10,974 nt of DNA from Pseudomonadota bacterium (lineage in GTDB: Bacteria > Pseudomonadota > Alphaproteobacteria > Rhizobiales > Xanthobacteraceae), in contig JAEYTQ010000470.1 in assembly GCA_023433965.1 (NCBI GenBank), forward strand, positions 1-10,974, read 5' to 3'. How positions within the stretch are numbered: position 1 is the stretch's first letter; every line of letters begins with the position of its first letter. The notes beneath the pieces were generated by a model, which saw nothing but the letters and a program-made list of their open reading frames with translations, made no database searches and was not told the DNA's origin. The position numbers and the translations under genes are program-made. Of this stretch, positions 6,890-10,974 are shown one piece after another.

Positions 6890-6903
6890 GTGATCCAAAT
6901 CAC
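6890..6903. promoter_or_regulatory. CRP/FNR-type palindrome upstream of the caspase-like gene
   Basis: GTGATCCAAATCAC at 6890-6903 has perfect 5-bp arms. It fits the FNR/FixK pattern TGAT-N4-ATCA and, with its flanks (CGTGA-N6-TCACA), also the CRP pattern TGTGA-N6-TCACA except for the first base. It lies about 150 nt upstream of the caspase-like start codon and beyond the end of the EamA gene, so the caspase-like gene is the natural target. A FixK site would prefer TT at the outer end, so I cannot say which CRP-superfamily member would bind. The rest of 6741-6941 shows no promoter I can place with confidence. Confidence 0.45.
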
Positions 6904-6941
6904 ACGGCCACTCTGTTTTGTCGCGCGAGACGACGCGAGGT

Positions 6942-7871
6942 TCACTGCGCGCGGGCGGGAACCGGCGAGGCCGGCTTCAAATTGAGGAGATTGCCGAAAA
7001 GGATCAGCGCCGCGCCCAGCACCGTCCAGGCGTCGAGCCGCTCCGAATACAGCAACCAGCCGGCCGCCGCGGTTAGCGGAACCCGCAGGAAGTCCATCGG
7101 AACCACGATGGTCGCGTCGGCGTAGCGCATCGCGCTGGCGAGGCAATAATGTGAGAATGTGCCGCAGACGGCGATCACGCCGACCCAGGCCCAGACATAG
7201 GCCGATGGCCAGGTCCAGACGAACAGCGTCGGAACGAAGCCTGCGGCCGATTGCACCACCAGCATCCAGAACAGGATCGAGAGCGCGCTTTCGGTGCGGG
7301 TCAGCGATTTGACGAGCGCCATCGAGATGCCGAAGCCCATCGCCGCGCCCAACGCAATCAGCTGCCCCGGATTGATCTCTCCGGTCGCAGGCCGGACGAT
7401 GACGATCACCCCGACGAGGCCGAGCACGATGGCGGCGATCTTCCATGGCGTCATCCGCTCGGACAGGAAGCTTGCCGCGAGAATGGCCGTCCAGATCGGC
7501 ATGGTGAACTCGATCGCCACCACCTGGCCGATCGGGATCAGCGTCAGCGCAAAGAACCAGCCGAGCTGCGCAACATAGTGCACGAGGTTGCGCCCGACAT
7601 GCTGCGGCAGCCGCCATGTCTTGAGCACCTTGAAGCCACCGGCGCGGTAGATGAACGGCGCGAGCAGCACGAAGCCGAGCAGCGACCTGACTTCCATGAT
7701 CTGAAAGACGTTCAGCTCGCGTGTGGTCTCGCGCCCGGCCACCGCCATGATCAGCATCAGCGACAGCCAGCCCGCCATCCACAGGGCAGCCATCGTTTTG
7801 GACGGTGTCGTGCTCATCGGGGCGGGATGCGGAAGGGTTGAATCCGAAGGGACGGCCGGTATCGGCGACAT
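6942..7871 (-). CDS. EamA/DMT-family membrane transporter
   Basis: A 309-residue inner-membrane protein with about ten hydrophobic segments arranged as two EamA (drug/metabolite transporter) repeats, the second starting near I-N-P-G-Q-L-I-A-L-G-A-A-M. Family members usually export metabolites, amino acids or nucleobases; the substrate cannot be predicted. Sequence marks include A-G-R-E-T-T-R-E-L after TM1 and S-E-R-M-T-P-W-K near the end of the first repeat, both usual in alphaproteobacterial members. Start choice is uncertain: ATG at 7871 (used here) or 7817, which would give 291 residues and begins just before TM1; neither has a good ribosome-binding site, and the third-codon bias of the extra 18 codons is weaker than in the rest. 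Divergent from the Rid-family gene with about 96 bp between starts. Confidence 0.85.
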   Translation of the reverse strand: MSPIPAVPSDSTLPHPAPMSTTPSKTMAALWMAGWLSLMLIMAVAGRETTRELNVFQIMEVRSLLGFVLLAPFIYRAGGFKVLKTWRLPQHVGRNLVHYVAQLGWFFALTLIPIGQVVAIEFTMPIWTAILAASFLSERMTPWKIAAIVLGLVGVIVIVRPATGEINPGQLIALGAAMGFGISMALVKSLTRTESALSILFWMLVVQSAAGFVPTLFVWTWPSAYVWAWVGVIAVCGTFSHYCLASAMRYADATIVVPMDFLRVPLTAAAGWLLYSERLDAWTVLGAALILFGNLLNLKPASPVPARAQ

Positions 7872-7967
7872 TGCCGCGGTTTGCAACGGCCAAATCTGCG
7901 GATGCAGCGATGCGGCCCGGCGTGTTAAGCCATGATCGAACAACGAGAAGATCGGGAGTTGACGCTC

Positions 7968-8366
7968 ATGCGCATCTTGCAGCCGGCCGAATGGTCGAAA
8001 CCGCGCGGCTTTTCTCACGGCGTCGTGGTCGAGGGGCCCGGACGCTGGGTGGTGCTGGCCGGCCAGACCGGCGGCGACGAGACCGGGAATTACGCGACGG
8101 ACATGGCGGCGCAGGTGGCGACCGCGCTAAAGCGGATCGTCAAGCTGCTGGGCGAGGCCGGCGCCGGCCCCGAGCATATCGTCCGCCTGACCTGGTACCT
8201 GACCAGCCGCAGTGAGTATGAAGCGGCAGGTTCCGGCATCGGCGCGGCCTGGAAGGAAACGCTCGGACGCAATTTCCCGCCCTCGACGCTGCTTTACATC
8301 GGTGGCCTCGTCGATGACCGGGCCAAGGTCGAGATCGAGGTCACGGCGTTCGTGCCCGGCACATGA
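7968..8366 (+). CDS. Rid (YjgF/YER057c/UK114) family protein, lacking the RidA arginine
   Basis: A 132-residue cytoplasmic protein of Rid-family length and fold: L-A-G-Q-T-G-G near 30-36, an A-T-A-L-K-R-I-V-K-L-L-G-E-A-G helix, V-R-L-T-W-Y-L-T at 72-79 and the final strand K-V-E-I-E-V-T-A-F-V. RidA itself hydrolyses reactive enamines and imines made by PLP enzymes, using an arginine (Arg105 in the archetype) in P-A-R-S. Here the equivalent segment is F-P-P-S-T-L-L-Y, with Ser106 in the arginine position, so deaminase activity is doubtful and it belongs with the Rid4-7-type paralogues. The start at 7968 is set by GGGAG about 9 nt upstream; an in-frame ATG at 7932 would add 12 residues. It ends at a strong hairpin. 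Confidence 0.85.
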   Translation: MRILQPAEWSKPRGFSHGVVVEGPGRWVVLAGQTGGDETGNYATDMAAQVATALKRIVKLLGEAGAGPEHIVRLTWYLTSRSEYEAAGSGIGAAWKETLGRNFPPSTLLYIGGLVDDRAKVEIEVTAFVPGT

Positions 8367-8368
8367 AA

Positions 8369-8400
8369 AAGCGACCCGGCGAAACCGCCGGGTCGCTTGT
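8369..8400. terminator. Bidirectional hairpin terminator after the Rid-family gene
   Basis: A perfect 11-bp stem, GCGACCCGGCG (8371-8381) and CGCCGGGTCGC (8386-8396), with an AAAC loop. It is preceded by a run of five A (8366-8370) and followed by TTGTTCT. It sits between converging genes and can terminate both; the A-run makes it a better terminator for the leftward secreted-protein unit ending at 8418. Confidence 0.8.
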
Positions 8401-8417
8401 TCTGACTGAGGTGCAGC

Positions 8418-8903
8418 TTAGCGCGACATCGAGATGTTGGCGCCGCGGAACTGGCTGTCGGCGCGCATCGTGACCGTCTGCCTGTTGCCGCTCGTCTTCA
8501 GCGCGATGTTGGCGTTGAAGCCGGCTGCAGAGGCAACCACCTCGAAGGTGCCGCCACCGCCGCGGCCCTGGAGCGAGCCGGAGATGTTGCGGCTGGCCTC
8601 GGACCAGCTGCCTGTGACGGCGTGACCCTCCGCCCTGACGTTGGCCGCGAGGTTGAACTTGTAGGCGTCGCTGGCACAGGTCAGCGACATCTCCATGGTC
8701 GGGCCGATCGGGGCGTATTTGGCCCGGCAGCGGATTCGCTCGGTCGAACCATCGTCGAGCGTGACGGTGCCGCTGCCGCTCCAGCTTCCCGCCATCGCGC
8801 CGAATGGGCCGGACTGGGCGTTGCTTTCGGAGGTGGCTATTCCCGCTGCAAGCAAAACGGCGGCCGCGATCAGCAGCCGCCGGTTCCGGGCACGAGCCTT
8901 CAT
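8418..8903 (-). CDS. Small secreted protein, predicted beta-rich
   Basis: A 161-residue protein with a clear signal peptide (basic M-K-A-R-A-R-N-R-R, hydrophobic core, cleavage near A-Q at 29-30). The mature part is rich in alternating polar and small residues with G-S-W-S-G-S-G-T-V and V-T-G-S-W motifs, suggesting a small antiparallel beta barrel or sandwich. Two cysteines (R-C-R and L-T-C) could form a disulfide in the periplasm. The start at 8903 lies 4 nt after the stop codon of the upstream secreted-protein gene, so translational coupling is likely; the in-frame ATG at 8963 overlaps that gene and would bury the signal peptide. I do not recognise a function. Confidence 0.72.
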   Translation of the reverse strand: MKARARNRRLLIAAAVLLAAGIATSESNAQSGPFGAMAGSWSGSGTVTLDDGSTERIRCRAKYAPIGPTMEMSLTCASDAYKFNLAANVRAEGHAVTGSWSEASRNISGSLQGRGGGGTFEVVASAAGFNANIALKTSGNRQTVTMRADSQFRGANISMSR

Positions 8904-8907
8904 TGGT

Positions 8908-9258
8908 TCAAAGACGCGATGCTTCCCAGCGCCCGCTGCACGGTATGCCTGCTGATGCTCCATTCCACTTCCCCGATCCGGCGTTGCCGTTGAGTTGACC
9001 GTTGGCATATGCACCATTGATCGAAACTTTCACAAGTCCCCCGCTGCCGATGGTGCCGGAAACGTTAGCGCCGGGCGCGGTGATCTTGCCGTCGGCAACC
9101 GTCAGCATGGAGCGCGCCGTCGGCTCGCAGGAGCCGGTCTTGGTCACGATGGTGACCTGCCAGTTGCCGTCATACGGGCTCTGGGCAAGGGCCGGGGCAA
9201 CGAGGGCGCCGGCGGAAAGGGAGGCGGCACAGAACGCCGCAATGCGACCAAAACGCAT
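8908..9258 (-). CDS. Small secreted protein with conserved Cys pair, first gene of a two-gene unit
   Basis: A 116-residue protein. The signal peptide ends A-L-A near residue 25. The mature part begins S-P-Y-D-G-N-W and contains T-K-T-G-S-C-E and a terminal C-S-G-R-W-E-A; the two cysteines probably form a disulfide. From memory, Bradyrhizobium genomes encode several such Y-D-G-x-W ... C-S-G-x-W proteins, sometimes labelled as heme-utilisation exoproteins without evidence. The start at 9258 is supported by AAGGA about 7 nt upstream; the frame upstream to 9333 is not signal-peptide-like. It is followed after 4 nt by the 161-residue secreted protein, so the two are probably made together. Confidence 0.75.
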   Translation of the reverse strand: MRFGRIAAFCAASLSAGALVAPALAQSPYDGNWQVTIVTKTGSCEPTARSMLTVADGKITAPGANVSGTIGSGGLVKVSINGAYANGQLNGNAGSGKWNGASAGIPCSGRWEASRL

Positions 9259-9300
9259 GAATTCATCCTTGAACTGTCTGATATGCCGAAGCTTATTCGG

Positions 9301-9323
9301 ACCAAATGTGACGGAAATTTGGT
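9301..9323. repeat. Inverted repeat in the leader or promoter of the secreted-protein unit
   Basis: ACCAAAT (9301-9307) and ATTTGGT (9317-9323) form perfect 7-bp arms around a 9-nt spacer. The element is 43-65 nt upstream of the ATG at 9258, in a locally AT-rich stretch. It is a candidate operator or leader hairpin; the binding protein is unknown. Confidence 0.4.
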
Positions 9324-9333
9324 GCAATGCCAA

Positions 9334-9360
9334 AACGAAAATTGTTCCTGTTGGAACAAT
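9334..9360 (-). terminator. Candidate leftward terminator after the formyltransferase-like gene
   Basis: ATTGTTCC (9341-9348) and GGAACAAT (9353-9360) form a perfect 8-bp stem with a 4-nt loop. Read leftward, the stem is followed by TTTCGTTTT, like an intrinsic terminator for the gene ending at 9454. Outer segments around 9328-9336 and 9370-9380 (GCCAAAACG and CCGTTTTTGGC) could add a longer, imperfect outer stem. The stem is AT-rich, so an operator role is also possible. Confidence 0.45.
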
Positions 9361-9453
9361 GGTTTATTTCCGTTTTTGGCTCCATTTTCCCAAGCGGAAT
9401 CAATGCCCGTTCACGTTAAGAATAAACGGCGGCGACTCGAGGAATGGCTTGGC

Positions 9454-10041
9454 TTACGAAAGGCTGGGCGCGGAGGTCGCGAACTGTTCGTCCTGGGCTT
9501 TGGCGGGCAGCGCCTTGTGGACTTTGGCGTAGTCGATGACGTCGGCGAGCAGCTTGAGCCCGAGCGGCGCCAGCGCGCGCTCCCAAAGCTCCCGTGCGGT
9601 CTCGCCCTTCTTGACGAAGCACCAATCCTGAGCCGCGATCGCACCGGCGTCCATGCGGTCGGCGAGATGATAGATCGTGCCGCCGGCGATCGGGTCGCCT
9701 TCCTTGATGGTCCATTCCACGGCGGCCTTGCCCCGATGGCGCGGCAGCAGCGAGGGGTGATAGCCGATCCCGCCGAGCTTGGCGGCGGAGAGCGCGTCCT
9801 TGCCGATCCGGGCATGGCTGTGCGCGGTGATGATCAGATCGGTGTCGGGAGCGATCTCGGACGCGACGACCAGCTTCGGATCGGCCTGCACCACGACCTC
9901 GATGCCGGCCGCCTTGGCTGCCGCGCCGAGGCGGTCGTCGGCGTCGGCCACCACGACCCGGACGACCGAGACGCCGTGCTCCCGGAGCATGTTCAGGGTG
10001 GTCACGCCGAAATGGCGGGAGCCGACGAGGGTAATACGCAT
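9454..10041 (-). CDS. Formyltransferase-family protein (PF00551-like fold)
   Basis: A 195-residue single-domain protein. The N-terminus (M-R-I-T-L-V-G-S-R-H-F-G) is a Rossmann-type start, and the core has the formyltransferase signature: G-Y-H-P-S-L-L-P-R-H-R-G (93-104) and D-R-M-D-A-G-A-I (128-135). In 10-formyl-THF enzymes (Fmt, PurN, ArnA) catalysis uses an Asn-x-His plus Asp triad. Here His95 and Asp131 are kept but the Asn position is Gly93. It is much shorter than Fmt (about 310 residues) and lacks the C-terminal tRNA-binding domain, so it is not the housekeeping Fmt. A formyl or related one-carbon transfer to a small molecule is possible; the substrate is unknown. The start at 10041 coincides with the Rossmann start; there is only a weak ribosome-binding site. 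Confidence 0.82.
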   Translation of the reverse strand: MRITLVGSRHFGVTTLNMLREHGVSVVRVVVADADDRLGAAAKAAGIEVVVQADPKLVVASEIAPDTDLIITAHSHARIGKDALSAAKLGGIGYHPSLLPRHRGKAAVEWTIKEGDPIAGGTIYHLADRMDAGAIAAQDWCFVKKGETARELWERALAPLGLKLLADVIDYAKVHKALPAKAQDEQFATSAPSLS

Positions 10042-10383
10042 GGGTGTCCAATCCGTCTCGCAACTGCGTCATCCCCCGATAACACGTTCGGACGCCCTGT
10101 CACCACCCGCGCGGCGTTGGCAGGGGTTATCAACAATGCGGCCGCCGCCGGCTGCGCCATTGCCGCGAGGAGCCCGTCGTGCTCCGACCGGGGCACGCTT
10201 GTCGTGGCTTGAACGCCGGCGGCCTTTTTTCACGCCACCTGGTCTCGAAATCACCAGACGGTAATACGATCTCAACCAGCTTGGCGTATCGACGAATCCG
10301 TCGCGGATTTGTATTGCGTACCGCGACACCGAATCGTCCGCCGGCGTGGGCGCGCCGCCGGGCCTTTCGCCGGGACAGATCTC
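10042..10383. other. 342-bp intergenic region between divergent genes
   Basis: This must hold the promoters of the leftward formyltransferase-like gene and the rightward 71-residue protein, but I cannot place convincing -35 and -10 pairs. Small frames cross it on both strands without family-like content. The only structure that stands out is the inverted repeat at 10300-10327. A T6 run at 10223-10228 follows GCCGGCGGCC, but no nearby arm gives a good stem and no gene ends there. Confidence 0.5.
10300..10327. repeat. Perfect inverted repeat upstream of a small gene
   Basis: GTCGCGG (10300-10306) and CCGCGAC (10321-10327) are exact 7-bp inverted arms with a 14-nt, locally AT-richer spacer, 57 nt before the ATG at 10384. 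A smaller competing hairpin, AATCC (10295-10299) with GGATT (10305-10309), overlaps the left arm. Candidate operator or 5'-leader hairpin. Confidence 0.4.
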
Positions 10384-10599
10384 ATGCCAAACGCGATCGA
10401 GCAGATCGTCGACGCCTATGTGCGTCTGAAGAACCGCCGCGGCCTCGATCAGCTGATGATGCACAGGCAGCGCCTCGCGGTCGATCTGAAGAGCAGGTCC
10501 GGCTATGATTTCAGCATGCCGATCGGCCAGATCGAGGAGGAGATCGCGATCATCGAGGCGGGGCTCCGCCGGCTCGAGGCGGAGAATTCCACGATCTAG
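10384..10599 (+). CDS. Small helical hypothetical protein
   Basis: A 71-residue soluble protein, M-P-N-A-I-E-Q-I-V-D to A-E-N-S-T-I. It is charged and predicted almost wholly helical, with a heptad-like C-terminal stretch (I-G-Q-I-E-E-E-I-A-I-I-E-A-G-L-R-R-L-E) that could form a coiled coil. The start at 10384 has a weak GGGAC about 8 nt upstream; the longer frame from 10309 has an Arg-rich non-family-like extension. It converges with the next gene. No function recognised. Confidence 0.65.
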   Translation: MPNAIEQIVDAYVRLKNRRGLDQLMMHRQRLAVDLKSRSGYDFSMPIGQIEEEIAIIEAGLRRLEAENSTI

Positions 10600-10647
10600 A
10601 GATCTGTGGCGTGTGTCGGCTGACCGCGGTGCCGGCGCGTTTGCCGC

Positions 10648-10950
10648 TCAGTCGCGCCGACCGCCGTCGATCACCGTGAACAGCGGCCGGGCCGGCGTGG
10701 GCTCGACCAACAGTTCCTCCACCAGCGCCGTTGCCGCATCGACATATTTTCGGGTCGGCTTGTCGAGTGGGCGCTTGGCTTCGTCGTCGAGCGCTACCTT
10801 TGCAGCCTCGACCAGCTTGCGCATGCGTGCGGCATGGTCGTCGCCGGCGGTCAGCGTCGCGCGCGCCAGCGAGCGCAGCACGAACAGCTCGCCCTCGAGG
10901 CGGAGCAGGCGGTCGTTGAGCCTGGTGAGGACGGCGTTGAGGTCGGCCAT
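10648..10950 (-). CDS. Helical hypothetical protein
   Basis: A 100-residue soluble protein with no signal peptide. The N-terminal helix L-N-A-V-L-T-R-L-N-D-R-L-L-R-L-E-G-E-L has a heptad-like leucine pattern, followed by further charged helices (about 38-85) and a short end F-T-V-I-D-G-G-R-R-D. The start at 10950 is the first ATG; no strong ribosome-binding site is visible. It converges on the 71-residue helical protein with 48 bp between stop codons. I do not recognise the family; the composition suggests a small coiled-coil adaptor or oligomeric protein. Confidence 0.68.
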   Translation of the reverse strand: MADLNAVLTRLNDRLLRLEGELFVLRSLARATLTAGDDHAARMRKLVEAAKVALDDEAKRPLDKPTRKYVDAATALVEELLVEPTPARPLFTVIDGGRRD

Positions 10951-10974
10951 GATTGCTGTTTGGCAGGAACGGGG

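Noticed and set aside
7251..7841. Plus-strand open frame opposite the EamA gene
   Set aside because: Product is charged and His/Arg-rich, the typical complement of a hydrophobic transporter.
8995..10212. Plus-strand open frame of 405 codons crossing the secreted-protein and formyltransferase genes
   Set aside because: It runs through promoters and antisense to two supported genes and has no family-like segment.
10213..10228. Terminator at GCCGGCGGCC followed by T6
   Set aside because: No complementary arm close enough to form a stem, and no gene on the plus strand ends before it.
10069..10464. Minus-strand open frame of 131 codons across the intergenic region and the 71-residue gene
   Set aside because: No recognisable domain; it overlaps the better supported rightward gene and ends within a few bases of the formyltransferase promoter region.

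Overview
The window is GC-rich, tightly packed DNA, almost certainly from a Bradyrhizobium-like alphaproteobacterium (Rhizobiales). This rests on the style of the Tgt, CysK and EamA proteins, on small secreted proteins of a kind common in that genus, and on an intergenic palindrome containing CATTGCGAGCGCAATG that resembles a bradyrhizobial dispersed repeat. I see no tRNA, rRNA, CRISPR array, insertion sequence or prophage gene. The family assignments come from reading motifs, not from database searches.

Layout, left to right. (1) 1-2390: a leftward pair made of a patatin-like phospholipase lipoprotein followed by an AefR-like TetR regulator. Two matching 19-bp palindromes lie outside the pair, one (2255-2273) in the promoter of the pair and one (39-57) in a second leftward promoter that fires out of the window. 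This looks like an autoregulated local regulon. (2) 2389-3764: rightward tgt (queuosine tRNA modification), converging on a small leftward zinc-ribbon protein. (3) 3990-5210: rightward cysteine synthase gene followed after 3 bp by an orphan BrnA-type antitoxin-like protein, then a palindromic repeat and a bidirectional terminator. (4) 5316-6740: leftward exported caspase-like (C14) protein with a C-terminal peptidoglycan-binding-like domain; a CRP/FNR-type palindrome lies upstream. (5) 6942-8366: a divergent pair, an EamA-family exporter (leftward) and a Rid-family protein (rightward), closed by a bidirectional hairpin. (6) 8418-9258: a leftward two-gene unit of small secreted proteins. (7) 9454-10041: a leftward formyltransferase-fold enzyme. 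(8) 10384-10950: two converging small helical proteins of unknown function.

Most genes are housekeeping or conserved-hypothetical chromosomal genes and not a cargo island. The most interesting points are the twin operators around the patatin-tetR unit, the Tgt that lacks all four usual zinc ligands while keeping its catalytic residues, the Rid protein and formyltransferase that each lack a signature catalytic residue, the cysK-brnA coupling without a BrnT toxin, and the exported caspase-like protein with a wall-binding-like module. Any of the residue losses may be normal for the clade; that cannot be settled from one sequence.
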